DNA from: JAXLYX01 sp046351215
GTDB lineage: Bacteria; Myxococcota_A; Polyangia; Polyangiales; Houyiibacteriaceae
Reading direction: 5' to 3'
Assembly (NCBI GenBank): GCA_046351215.1
Contig: JAXLYX010000007.1
Location: forward strand, 124,001-188,000
DNA: 64,000 nt
The notes below the pieces were generated by a model that was given only the letters and a program-made list of their open reading frames with translations, ran no database searches and had not been told where the DNA came from. Numbering within the stretch: the stretch's first letter is position 1; each line of letters begins with the position of its first letter. Shown here piece after piece: positions 19,658 to 30,674 of the stretch. The position numbers were made by a program, and so were the translations under genes.

Positions 19658-19697
19658 GAAACGACGAACGCCGGACGATCCGAAGACCGCCCGGCGT
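19658..19697 (-). terminator. Terminator of groES-groEL
   Basis: Read on the minus strand: ACGCCGG, a 16-nt loop, CCGGCGT, then a TCGTCGTTT tail. It lies tail to tail with the terminator at 19596-19631; the two are near-inverted copies, and the arm GCCGGGCGGTC near 19598 can also pair with GACCGCCCGGC near 19685. Confidence 0.65.
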
Positions 19698-19717
19698 CCG
19701 CGCGTGCCTGCTCGGGC

Positions 19718-21346
<1,629 letters not shown>

Positions 21347-21367
21347 GGCTCTTTCACTCCCTATCGA

Positions 21368-21655
21368 TCACTCGACGACGCCGAGGATGTCTTCCTCGCG
21401 GAGGATGAGGTGCTCCTCGCCCTCGATCTTCACCTCGGTGCCGCTGTACTTGCCGAAGAGGACGCGGTCGCCCTTCTTGACCTCCAGCTTCCGCACGGAG
21501 CCGTTCTCGAGGATCTTGCCGTTGCCGGCCGCGACCACGACGCCCTCGACGGGCTTCTCCTTCGCCGTATCGGGGATGATGATCCCACCCTTGGTCTTGT
21601 TCTCTTCCTGAACGCGCTTGACCAGGACCCGGTCGTGGAGAGGACGAATCGCCAT
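21368..21655 (-). CDS. groS: Co-chaperonin GroES
   Basis: 95 residues, forming the heptameric lid of GroEL. It starts MAIRPLHDRVLVKR and contains the mobile loop EENKTKGGIIIPDTAKEK and the GKYSGTEVK strand. The ATG at 21655 is the conserved start, with GGAGG-like purines upstream. First gene of the groESL operon. Confidence 0.98.
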   Translation of the reverse strand: MAIRPLHDRVLVKRVQEENKTKGGIIIPDTAKEKPVEGVVVAAGNGKILENGSVRKLEVKKGDRVLFGKYSGTEVKIEGEEHLILREEDILGVVE

Positions 21656-21752
21656 CTGGGTAGCCTCCTTCGTGCGGGATGGGCGCTCGGCGCCTCCCGC
21701 TTCTTCTCGCTGGTGTGCGGCCCCGTGGGACCGAGCACCCAAAGCGCGTCGG

Positions 21753-21780
21753 AAGCTAACCAGCCCCCCCAGGGTGTCAA
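21753..21780 (-). promoter_or_regulatory. Promoter of groES-groEL
   Basis: Minus-strand TTGACA (21780-21775), 16-nt spacer, TAGCTT (21758-21753). The -35 is perfect and is preceded by CCC, so a heat-shock sigma32-like element (CTTGAxA) could overlap it. Confidence 0.5.
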
Positions 21781-21917
21781 GGGGTGCGGCTCGAGAATGC
21801 CAAGTCTGCGGAACGAGGAGCCTTTCGGGTGCCGTCCCGGCGCGTCCGAAAGGGTGGCCCCGAGGCTGCCAGGGGGCCCGAGCGCCGACGGGGGGACGGC
21901 GACCCCGCGGATCCCGC

Positions 21918-21947
21918 TTGGGGGGTGGGCTTTCCCGGCCTTAGGAT
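21918..21947 (+). promoter_or_regulatory. Possible promoter of gene 21967-22545
   Basis: TTGGGG (21918-21923), 18-nt spacer, TAGGAT (21942-21947), then 19 nt to the ATG, with GGAGG in between. Confidence 0.4.
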
Positions 21948-21966
21948 CACCGAACGGAGGGTATGC

Positions 21967-22545
21967 ATGACCGTCTTGGCCGCGCCCACGCTTCGTGCCT
22001 ATTTCGCCGAGAGGCTCGACCTCGCCGCCCGCGACTCGGGACAGGACCTCGAGCCGGAGGCCCGGATCTACCTCCTCGACATGCTGGTCCGGTACGCCGC
22101 CCCCGACGTGCTCGTGGACCTGGACCGGCCGCTGGCCTGGCTCTTCCGCGATGCCGTCGAGGAGCCCGATCGAGCCCGGCGATTCGAGCGATTCCGCACC
22201 CTGGGGGACGTCGCGCTCGTGCGCGGCGGGTTCCTGCCCGAGGACCTCGAGGGGGAGGGGGTCCCCGAGAGCTACGTGGCCGAGCTCGGCGCTCGCGGAT
22301 ACCTCGGCGCCTCGGCCCTCCGCCGGGAGCGGATCGGCGTCGGAGGCCCCTACGAGGCCCTCGGTCGCGGGTTCCGGCGCGCCCTCCGGCTCCTGACCTG
22401 GGTGAGGGAGGATCCGGAGACCGGGACCCCGGTCGAGATCGTCCGCGTCTTCGAGGCCTACCAGCGGGGCCGCTCGCCCCGGGCCGCCCGTCGCCTCTCG
22501 CGGCTCGGCCTCGTTCCCGTCCCCGGCGACGGGAAGATCCACTGA
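21967..22545 (+). CDS. Uncharacterised cytosolic protein
   Basis: 192 residues, no signal peptide or membrane helix. Rich in Arg, Leu and Glu and probably helical: PEARIYLLDMLVRYAAPDV near the start and RVFEAYQRGRSPRAARRLSR near the end. I do not recognise a family, although the wording of the N-terminal helix recalls unknown proteins of deltaproteobacteria. GGAGG sits 6 nt before the ATG at 21967, which decides the start. rpoZ follows 93 bp downstream with its own promoter-like sequence. Confidence 0.7.
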   Translation: MTVLAAPTLRAYFAERLDLAARDSGQDLEPEARIYLLDMLVRYAAPDVLVDLDRPLAWLFRDAVEEPDRARRFERFRTLGDVALVRGGFLPEDLEGEGVPESYVAELGARGYLGASALRRERIGVGGPYEALGRGFRRALRLLTWVREDPETGTPVEIVRVFEAYQRGRSPRAARRLSRLGLVPVPGDGKIH

Positions 22546-22584
22546 CCCGAGGCGCCGTCCGGGGAGGGCGACGCCACGGATCGT

Positions 22585-22613
22585 TTGCGTCGCGGCCGCC
22601 CGCTTGGTACAAG
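22585..22613 (+). promoter_or_regulatory. Promoter of rpoZ
   Basis: TTGCGT (22585-22590), 17-nt spacer, TACAAG (22608-22613); start near 22620 and a short leader with GGGAGG before the ATG at 22639. Confidence 0.5.
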
Positions 22614-22638
22614 GCACGTCCCGTCTTGGGAGGATCTC

Positions 22639-22881
22639 ATGGCACGCGTCACCGTCGAAGACTGCCTCGAGCACGAAGAGAACCGCTTCGCTCTCGTCAT
22701 CCTGGCCTCGCGTCGCGCGCGGCAGCTGATGAAGGGGGCGCCCGCGCTCGTCTCGAGCAAGAACCGGGCGGCCGTCACGGCGCTCCGCGAGATCGCCTCC
22801 CACAAGGTCTACTGGGATCGCCCGGTGAAGTCCGCCGTGCAGGAGTTCATCGTCGAGACGCGCAACGCCGACATCTCCTGA
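22639..22881 (+). CDS. rpoZ: RNA polymerase omega subunit
   Basis: 80 residues. The smallest RNA polymerase subunit, which helps assemble beta-prime and in many proteobacteria forms part of a ppGpp site. It begins MARVTVEDCLEHEENRFAL and carries the conserved VILASRRARQL helix and the VTALREIASHKV segment. The ATG at 22639 has GGGAGG upstream. gmk and spoT, common neighbours elsewhere, are absent. It ends at a terminator with the TTCGTCGTT tail. Confidence 0.95.
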   Translation: MARVTVEDCLEHEENRFALVILASRRARQLMKGAPALVSSKNRAAVTALREIASHKVYWDRPVKSAVQEFIVETRNADIS

Positions 22882-22903
22882 GCGTCGCGTTTCCACGGAT
22901 TCG

Positions 22904-22940
22904 GGCCGCCGCCGGAACACCGGGGCGGCCTTCGTCGTTC
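22904..22940 (+). terminator. Terminator of rpoZ
   Basis: Hairpin arms GGCCGCC and GGCGGCC with a nested CCGG-AACA-CCGG, followed by TTCGTCGTTC. Confidence 0.7.
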
Positions 22941-22961
22941 CGTCCCCGGGCCGGTTCGGGC

Positions 22962-22991
22962 TTTACAGGCGATTCCGCGCGAACGTAGCAT
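22962..22991 (+). promoter_or_regulatory. Promoter of the FHA-GAF-cyclase gene
   Basis: TTTACA (22962-22967), 18-nt spacer, TAGCAT (22986-22991), about 40 nt before the ATG at 23031. Confidence 0.5.
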
Positions 22992-23030
22992 CACCGACGG
23001 CCGGGCGGACTCATCCGGCGAAAACGGGAC

Positions 23031-24761
<1,731 letters not shown>

Positions 24762-24996
24762 GCGGAGCGGAGAGCGCATCGAGCCCCCGTCCGCCCGGCG
24801 GTGGACGCGGCGCGTTCGCGCGCCGGGAGCCCCGAGCCGCACCCGGACCGCGGGTCGGTGCGTAGCGCGCTACGCGGCCGAAGGGGCGCGCGCTCTCTCG
24901 TTTCGCTCCCATTTCGAAGGCTTCGACGCGCGTACGGTTGCGATTCGGCGTGGCTCTTCTAGAACAGGCGCAGGACTTCGCGGCAGGGGGCCGAGC
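24762..24996. other. Intergenic region between cyclase gene and accA
   Basis: 235 bp without a gene. It contains several short GC hairpins after the cyclase stop, a perfect 16-bp palindrome GCGTAGCGCGCTACGC at 24860-24875, and the accA promoter. Confidence 0.5.
24938..24965 (+). promoter_or_regulatory. Promoter of accA
   Basis: TTGCGA (24938-24943), 16-nt spacer, TAGAAC (24960-24965), about 31 nt before the GTG start. Confidence 0.45.
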
Positions 24997-25950
24997 GTGG
25001 CGCATCTCGAATTCGAAAAGCCGATCGTCGAGCTGGAAGAGCGCATTCGCGAGCTGCGTGCGCTGGCGGCGCACGACTCGGGCGGAATCGGCGTGCAGGT
25101 GCGCGAGCTCGAGGAGAAGGCGAGCTCGCTCCGCCGGGATCTCTACAAGGACCTCGGCGTCTGGCAGAAGGTCCAGCTGAGCCGCCATCCGGATCGGCCG
25201 TACTTCAGCGACTACCTGAACTCCATCTTCGAGGACGTGCTCGAGCTGCACGGCGATCGCGAGTTCGCCGACGATCCCGCCATCATCTCGGGCTTCGCGC
25301 GCCTCGACGGTCAGACCGTCGCCGTCATCGGTCAGCAGAAGGGCCGCTCCACCAAGGAGAAGGTCCTCCGCAATTTCGGGATGGCGCATCCGGAGGGCTA
25401 TCGGAAGGCGATGCGCATCATGGAGCTCGCCGATCGATTCCGGCGGCCCGTGCTCACGTTCATCGACACGCCGGGTGCGTATCCGGGGATCGGCGCCGAG
25501 GAGCGAGGACAGAGCGAGGCGATCGGTCGGTCGCTCCTCGTCATGTCGAGGCTCGGCGTCCCGGTCGTCGCCACGGTCATCGGGGAGGGCGGCTCGGGCG
25601 GAGCGCTCGCGCTCGGCGTCGCGAACCGCGTGCTGATGCTCCAGTTCTCGACGTACAGCGTCATCACGCCCGAAGGCTGCGCGTCGATCCTCTGGCACGA
25701 CGGCTCCCGCGCGCCCGACGCGGCCGCTCAGCTCCGCCTCCTCGCCGCCGACGCCTCCGAGCTCGGGATCATCGACGAAGTCATCGAGGAGCCCATCGGC
25801 GGCGCGCATCGCGATCCGGTCGAGGCCGCGCGCCTCCTCGGCGAAGCGCTCCGTCGGCATCTCGGCTCGCTCCGCGGTCTGTCGCCCGAGGGGCTCGTCG
25901 AGGATCGCTATCGGAAATTCCGCGCGATGGGCCGCTTCACCGGGGTCTGA
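24997..25950 (+). CDS. accA: Acetyl-CoA carboxylase carboxyltransferase alpha subunit
   Basis: 317 residues, the usual length. With AccD it transfers the carboxyl group from biotin to acetyl-CoA, giving malonyl-CoA for fatty acid synthesis. It has the N-terminal coiled coil (VELEERIRELRAL), the FIDTPGAYPGIGAEERGQ oxyanion-hole segment and the GEGGSGGALALGVANRVLML helix, then STYSVITPEGCASILW. The start is GTG at 24997; the N-terminus MAHLEFEKPI fits the family. accD and the biotin subunits are elsewhere. Confidence 0.96.
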   Translation: MAHLEFEKPIVELEERIRELRALAAHDSGGIGVQVRELEEKASSLRRDLYKDLGVWQKVQLSRHPDRPYFSDYLNSIFEDVLELHGDREFADDPAIISGFARLDGQTVAVIGQQKGRSTKEKVLRNFGMAHPEGYRKAMRIMELADRFRRPVLTFIDTPGAYPGIGAEERGQSEAIGRSLLVMSRLGVPVVATVIGEGGSGGALALGVANRVLMLQFSTYSVITPEGCASILWHDGSRAPDAAAQLRLLAADASELGIIDEVIEEPIGGAHRDPVEAARLLGEALRRHLGSLRGLSPEGLVEDRYRKFRAMGRFTGV

Positions 25951-25967
25951 GGCCTCCGCCGGAGTTT

Positions 25968-25997
25968 TTGACGCCGGTTCGCGGGGTTCGGTACCCT
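25968..25997 (+). promoter_or_regulatory. Promoter of the TPR lipoprotein-LysM operon
   Basis: TTGACG (25968-25973), 18-nt spacer, TACCCT (25992-25997). Only 9 nt separate the -10 from the ATG at 26007, so the mRNA would have a leader of 0-3 nt. Confidence 0.6.
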
Positions 25998-26006
25998 GAT
26001 CCCGAA

Positions 26007-27062
26007 ATGGGCGTTTCCTCTTCGCGGCTCGGACCGGCCTTCGCGGTGCTCTTCGCCGGGGCTTCCGTCGTTCCGGCGGGCTGCGCGCATCACGGCGCGT
26101 CCGCGGCGTCGGCGACCACGCCCGAGCCGACCGGAGCGGAGGCCCGGCTCGAGGAGCTCGTCCAGAGGAACGCCGAGCTCGAGGAAGAGGTGCGACAGCT
26201 CCGGGGTCAGCTCGCGCTGGCCCAGGCCGAGGTTCGCGATCTCCGCAGCGGCGTCGGCGGGCCCGCGGCGGCTCCGGCCCCGCGCGAGACGGTCCGCATC
26301 GGCAGCGCCGAGGGCGCGACCCACGAGGAAGGCTACGTCGAGCCTCCGCTCGACTCCGAGCCGGCGCCTCGCGGGTCCGCACGGGGAGGCGGGGCCGAAC
26401 GGAACGCCCAGGCTTCCGCCTCGGGCCGCGACGAGCGTCCCGTCCTGCGCCTCTACGGCTCGCCGGCGCTGCCGCTCGACGGCGCCGGCTACATCACCGT
26501 GCGCGAGCGCCTGCCTCCCGGTCCGGACGTGCGGCCCCTTCCGCCTTCCGCCCAGCCCGCGCCGGTCGTCGCCGCGCCCACGGGAGCCGCCGCCGCCCCC
26601 GCGACCTTGCCGGCTCCGACCGCGCAGCCGACTCCCCAGCCGCCGACGCCTGCCTCCGCACCGACCTCCGCGCCCGGTCGGAGCGCCGAGGACGACCCGG
26701 CACAACAGTCGTATCGGGCCGCGCTCGCGCTCGTGACCGCACGGCGGTTCGCGGAGGCGAACGACGCGTTGACGCGGTTCCTCCAGCAGTACCCGAACCA
26801 CCCCTACACGGACAACGCCCTCTACTGGCGCGGCACGGTTTCCTACGCGGAGCGTCGCTACGGGGACGCGTTGCGTGACTTCGAGCGAGTCGTCGCGGAG
26901 TTCCCGCGCGGGAACAAGGTGCCTGACGCGCTCTACCAGATCGGCATGTGCCATCTGCGCCTGGGCGATCGCGACACGGCGCGCAGCTATTTCCGCCGGG
27001 TGCAGGCGGAATACCCGAATACCGTCGCGGCGCGTCTCGCGTCGCGGGAGGACGCATCATGA
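26007..27062 (+). CDS. CpoB/YbgF-like outer-envelope TPR lipoprotein
   Basis: 351 residues. A lipoprotein signal ends at VPAGC (Cys near residue 26). A short coiled coil follows (about 48-85, EELVQRNAELEEEVRQL), then a long Pro/Ala-rich linker, and a C-terminal TPR domain (about 230-345; FLQQYPNHPYTDNALYW, DFERVVAEFPRGNK). Coiled coil plus C-terminal TPR is the CpoB (YbgF) layout, which coordinates outer-membrane constriction with peptidoglycan synthesis; the lipid anchor differs from E. coli CpoB. No tol-pal genes are nearby. It overlaps the LysM gene by ATGA, so both are made together. Confidence 0.8.
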   Translation: MGVSSSRLGPAFAVLFAGASVVPAGCAHHGASAASATTPEPTGAEARLEELVQRNAELEEEVRQLRGQLALAQAEVRDLRSGVGGPAAAPAPRETVRIGSAEGATHEEGYVEPPLDSEPAPRGSARGGGAERNAQASASGRDERPVLRLYGSPALPLDGAGYITVRERLPPGPDVRPLPPSAQPAPVVAAPTGAAAAPATLPAPTAQPTPQPPTPASAPTSAPGRSAEDDPAQQSYRAALALVTARRFAEANDALTRFLQQYPNHPYTDNALYWRGTVSYAERRYGDALRDFERVVAEFPRGNKVPDALYQIGMCHLRLGDRDTARSYFRRVQAEYPNTVAARLASREDAS

Positions 27063-28180
27063 AGAGGCTCGTTCGACTCTCCCTCCTGCTGGCGCTCGGA
27101 GCCGCCGGCGCGACCGCGCACGGCCAGGACGACATGGCCGGCGGAGCGTTCGGAGGCGCGTCGGAGTCGACGTCGCGCGGTCGCATCCAGGTGGCCCGAC
27201 CGACGACGGTGCCCGAGTACCACGTCGTTCGCCGGGGCGACACGCTCTGGGACATCTCGTCGCACTACCTCGGCAATCCCTACGATTGGCCGCGTGTCTG
27301 GGCCCTGAACCCCGAGATCGCGAATCCGCATTGGATCTACCCGGACGCGCAGATTCGTCTTCGCGGCAACGTCGACACTTCGGGTGCCGTCGCGGCCGGC
27401 GGTGGGTCGGCCGGGGCAGGCGGCTTCCAGGTCGTCTCGAACACCCCACGCGTGGGCCGCGGGACGCTGCTGCTCCGGCAGCGTGGCTTCCTCGATGCGG
27501 ACGCCCTCCAGAGCGCGGGGACGATCGTGGGCTCCCCCGAGGAGCACATGATGCTCACGGTGCAGGACCCGATCTTCGTGCAGTTCACCGACGAGAACCG
27601 GCATCCGCGGCCGGGCCAGGACCTCACGATCTATCGCGAGATCGGCCCCGAGGAGCGGATGTCCGACGAGGAAGGCACGCTCGTCCGCATCGCCGGCACG
27701 GTGCGGATCACCGCCTGGGATCAGGAGCGGAAGGTCGCCACGGGCACGATCACCGAGTCGCTCGAGCCGATCGAGCGCGGACTGCACGTCGCGGACATCC
27801 CGCGGCGCATGGAGATGGTCAGCCCGGTCCCGGCCGATCGGACGCTCGAGGCCGCCGTCATCGCGACGATGGTGCAGCGCCAGGCGATCGCCGAGGAGCA
27901 GTACGTCTTCGTCGACAAGGGCGCCGAGGACGGCGTGCGCGTCGGCTTCCGCTTCCAGATGATCCGGCAGGAGGACGGCTGGCGGTACTCGCGCGCGTCG
28001 CCGCATCAGCCGCTCGGCGAGACCGTCGAGGACGTTCCCGCACCCGAGGAGTACCCGGTGATGGTGGTCGGCGAGGGCATGGTCGTGGACGTTCGCCCCC
28101 ACTCGGCGACCCTCTACATGACGGCCTCCTCGACCGATATCCGCCTGCACGAGCGCGCTGTCCTGCGTCAGGGATACTGA
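27059..28180 (+). CDS. Secreted LysM-domain protein
   Basis: 373 residues. Signal peptide (MKRLVRLSLLLALGAAGATA), then a LysM peptidoglycan-binding domain near 55-105 with YHVVRRGDTLWDISSHYLG and WPRVWALNPEIANPHWIYPD. The rest (about 130-370) is a beta-rich domain without catalytic motifs that I recognise. Similar LysM proteins of deltaproteobacteria are annotated only as peptidoglycan-binding. The ATG lies in the ATGA overlap with the TPR lipoprotein gene, so the pair probably acts together at the cell wall. Confidence 0.82.
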   Translation: MKRLVRLSLLLALGAAGATAHGQDDMAGGAFGGASESTSRGRIQVARPTTVPEYHVVRRGDTLWDISSHYLGNPYDWPRVWALNPEIANPHWIYPDAQIRLRGNVDTSGAVAAGGGSAGAGGFQVVSNTPRVGRGTLLLRQRGFLDADALQSAGTIVGSPEEHMMLTVQDPIFVQFTDENRHPRPGQDLTIYREIGPEERMSDEEGTLVRIAGTVRITAWDQERKVATGTITESLEPIERGLHVADIPRRMEMVSPVPADRTLEAAVIATMVQRQAIAEEQYVFVDKGAEDGVRVGFRFQMIRQEDGWRYSRASPHQPLGETVEDVPAPEEYPVMVVGEGMVVDVRPHSATLYMTASSTDIRLHERAVLRQGY

Positions 28181-28236
28181 GCCGCGCGGGGCGCGCCGCC
28201 AGTGCGCGGAAACCGTACGAGTTTTGCGCAGCGACA

Positions 28237-28276
28237 TGACGCTCCGTTGACGCTGCGTCATTGATGCATTGCGTCA
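28237..28276. promoter_or_regulatory. Cluster of four TGACGC/GCGTCA half-sites
   Basis: TGACGC at 28237 and 28248, GCGTCA at 28255 and 28271. The middle pair forms a perfect 13-bp palindrome, TGACGCTGCGTCA. The cluster ends 32 bp before the histidine kinase ATG and looks like a repressor or activator operator. Confidence 0.5.
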
Positions 28277-28307
28277 GAGACCCGATCTCGGCGAGAATCG
28301 CCGGGTC

Positions 28308-30140
28308 ATGGGGTCCCTCGACGAGCTCGACGACGTGACCGACGCAGCGGAGCTGCGGCGGTTGGTGCGTCGCGAACGCGAGAAGCGGAAGGCCATCGAA
28401 GCGATCGGTCTGGCGCTCGGCTCGACGTTGCACCTCGACGAGATCCTCTCGCTCGTCGTCGAGCGGATCTCGGAGGCGATGGGAGCCGATCGCTCCACTC
28501 TCTATCTCCTCGATCCGGAGACCGGCGAGCTCGTCTCGAAGGTCGCGCAGGATTCCGGCGTGTCGGAGATCCGGCTCAAGGTGGGACAGGGTCTCGCCGG
28601 CTTCGTGGCGGAGAGCGGCGAGACGCTGAACATCCCCGACGCGTACGCGGATTCCCGCTTCTCGCAGGACTGGGATCAGAAGACGGGCTACCGCACGCAC
28701 TCGATCCTCTGCGTCCCGATGCGGAACCATCACGGCCGGACGATCGGCGTGGTGCAGTGCCTGAACCGTGCCGACGGTCCCTTCACGGCCGACGACGAGG
28801 CGTTGCTCGCCGCGCTCGCCTCGGAGGCGGCCGTGTCGATCGAGAACTCGAAGCTCTTCCTCTCGGTGCTCCAGAAGAACATCGAGCTCGAGGAGGCCCA
28901 CGATCAGCTCCGCCAGAAGGTGCGGGAGCTCGACGTCCTCTTCGAGATCGCGCAGGTCTCGGCGATGGCGATGGAGCTCGAGGAGCTCCTCCAGGGCGTG
29001 CTCGCGAGGACGATGCGTGCCGTCGACGCCGAGGCGGCCTCGATCCTCATCGCGGACGAGCACACCGGGGATCTGCACTTCCGGGCCGCCGTCGGCGGCG
29101 AGTCCGAGGCGGTGCGCAAGCTCAAGATCAAGGCGGGCCAGGGCATCTGCGGCTGGGTGGCGGCCCACGGACAGCCGCAGATCGTGAACGAGGTCGATCA
29201 CGACCTCCGGCATTCGCGCCACATCTCGGCCGAGGTCGGCTATCACCCGCGCTCCGTGCTCTGCGTTCCCCTCCGCTGGGACGGCGGCACCGGCGCGGTC
29301 GAGCTGCTCAACAAGGGGAAGGGCCTCGCGCCCTTCACGGAGGACGATCTCAAGCTCGCGACGGTGATCGCCGGTCACGTCTCGCAGGCCATCCAGCAGG
29401 CCGAGAGCCGCATTCGCCAGCACCGCCAGGAGCGTCTCTCGACGATCGGTCAGTTCCTCTCCGGCGTGCTCCACGACCTCAAGACCCCGATGACGGTGAT
29501 CTCGGGTTACGTGCGACTGCTCGTCGCCGAAGACGATCCGGTGAAGCGCGAGGCGCTCGCCGAGAGGGTGCAGCGGCAGGTGCACCTGCTGAACACCATG
29601 ACCCGCGAGACGCTCGCCTTCGCGCGCGGCGAGCGCAAGCTGTGGATCCGCAAGGTCTACCTCTACCGGTTCTTCGAGGAGGTCGCCGAGCAGCTCGGTC
29701 GCGAGCTCGCCGACCGCAACGTGGAGCTCTCGGTCGACCTCCACGATCGCGGCATCGCGTACTTCGACGAGCAGAAGATGCTCCGGGTGCTCCACAACCT
29801 GGCGCGGAACGCCGCCGAGGCGATCGGTCACCAGGGCGGCCACTGCCGCATCACGGTGGATCGCGTCGAGGACGGGGCCATCCGGCTCGTGTTCGAGGAC
29901 GACGGTCCCGGCATCCCGGAGGCGATCCGCGGCCGCCTCTTCGAGTCGTTCACGACGCACGGCAAGTCGCGCGGCACGGGTCTCGGCCTCGCCATCGTGA
30001 AGTCCATCGTCGACGACCACGGCGGCTACGTCAGCGTCGAGAGCCGACCGGGCCGCACGGCCTTCACCATGACCCTCCCGCAGCGCGTGGCCGACGAGGA
30101 CATCGAGCCCGCATCGTCGGCTGCCGCGCACGCGCCCTGA
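28308..30140 (+). CDS. Cytosolic histidine kinase with two GAF domains
   Basis: 610 residues. Two GAF domains (about 35-185 and 215-375) are joined by a coiled coil (about 188-215). The dimerisation helix carries the phospho-acceptor His in GVLHDLKTPMTVISGY, and the ATPase domain shows the N box (LHNLARNAAEAIGH), DDGPGIP and GTGLGLAIVKSIV. No membrane segment or receiver domain. The ATG at 28308 is preferred over a TTG at 28269, which would lie inside the operator-like repeat. No response regulator is adjacent, so its partner is elsewhere. It probably senses a small ligand or redox state through the GAF domains. Confidence 0.9.
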   Translation: MGSLDELDDVTDAAELRRLVRREREKRKAIEAIGLALGSTLHLDEILSLVVERISEAMGADRSTLYLLDPETGELVSKVAQDSGVSEIRLKVGQGLAGFVAESGETLNIPDAYADSRFSQDWDQKTGYRTHSILCVPMRNHHGRTIGVVQCLNRADGPFTADDEALLAALASEAAVSIENSKLFLSVLQKNIELEEAHDQLRQKVRELDVLFEIAQVSAMAMELEELLQGVLARTMRAVDAEAASILIADEHTGDLHFRAAVGGESEAVRKLKIKAGQGICGWVAAHGQPQIVNEVDHDLRHSRHISAEVGYHPRSVLCVPLRWDGGTGAVELLNKGKGLAPFTEDDLKLATVIAGHVSQAIQQAESRIRQHRQERLSTIGQFLSGVLHDLKTPMTVISGYVRLLVAEDDPVKREALAERVQRQVHLLNTMTRETLAFARGERKLWIRKVYLYRFFEEVAEQLGRELADRNVELSVDLHDRGIAYFDEQKMLRVLHNLARNAAEAIGHQGGHCRITVDRVEDGAIRLVFEDDGPGIPEAIRGRLFESFTTHGKSRGTGLGLAIVKSIVDDHGGYVSVESRPGRTAFTMTLPQRVADEDIEPASSAAAHAP

Positions 30141-30165
30141 GGGCGCCGCCGCTCCCCGGGGACGG

Positions 30166-30192
30166 AACGACGAAGGCCGCCCGAGGGCGGCC
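30166..30192 (-). terminator. Terminator of dksA
   Basis: A perfect 8-bp stem GGCCGCCC/GGGCGGCC with a 2-nt loop; on the minus strand it is followed by TTCGTCGTT. It may also stop the convergent kinase gene. Confidence 0.7.
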
Positions 30193-30221
30193 TCCACGCT
30201 TTCCGCGCGGTCGAGCGGCGA

Positions 30222-30584
30222 TCAGACGAAGTCCTTCTCGCGGCGCTCCTGGTCTTCCTTGCACTTGATGCAGAGTTCGGTCTCGGGGCGGGCCTCGAGA
30301 CGCTTCACGCTGATCTCCTCGCCGCACTCCTCGCAGACGCCGAACTCGCCGTCTTCCATCTTCTTCAGCGCCTTGTCGATCTTGTGCAGGAAGACCCGCT
30401 CGCGACCGCGGAGCCGGAAGGTGAACGACTGCATGTACTCGCTCGACGCGAGGTCCATCTCGTCCGGCAGCTCGGCGGTGTCGAGCGTCATGTCCTGCGC
30501 GATCGTCTCCCTCGCGCGCTGGATGACCGACTCGCGCTTCTCCTCGAGGATCTGGCGGAACCGCTTGAGGTCGCTCTTCTTCAT
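30222..30584 (-). CDS. dksA: DksA/TraR-family transcription factor
   Basis: 120 residues. DksA binds in the secondary channel of RNA polymerase and, with ppGpp, shifts transcription away from rRNA. It has two long helices with the acidic tip DEMDLA (DxxDxA, as in true DksA) and a four-Cys zinc finger (CEECGEE ... CIKCKED). The ATG at 30584 gives MKKSDLKRFRQILEEK, the family start. Promoter and terminator flank it, so it is a single-gene unit. Confidence 0.93.
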   Translation of the reverse strand: MKKSDLKRFRQILEEKRESVIQRARETIAQDMTLDTAELPDEMDLASSEYMQSFTFRLRGRERVFLHKIDKALKKMEDGEFGVCEECGEEISVKRLEARPETELCIKCKEDQERREKDFV

Positions 30585-30624
30585 GGATCTCGCTTCCCTC
30601 GCTCCCAGGGTCAGAGGGCCAGGG

Positions 30625-30652
30625 AGGGTACCCACCCGGCACGGAACGTCAA
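30625..30652 (-). promoter_or_regulatory. Promoter of dksA
   Basis: Minus-strand TTGACG (30652-30647), 16-nt spacer, TACCCT (30630-30625), leaving a leader of about 35 nt. Confidence 0.55.
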
Positions 30653-30674
30653 GGCTAACACAGGGGGGCCTTCC

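Larger units (their letters stand above)
21656..21966. other. 311-bp divergent intergenic region
   Basis: No gene is supported here. It holds the groES promoter on the minus strand (21753-21780) and a probable promoter for the gene at 21967 on the plus strand (21918-21947). The middle (21790-21910) is GC-rich with no clear repeat; no inverted TTAGCACTC (CIRCE) is present. Confidence 0.6.
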
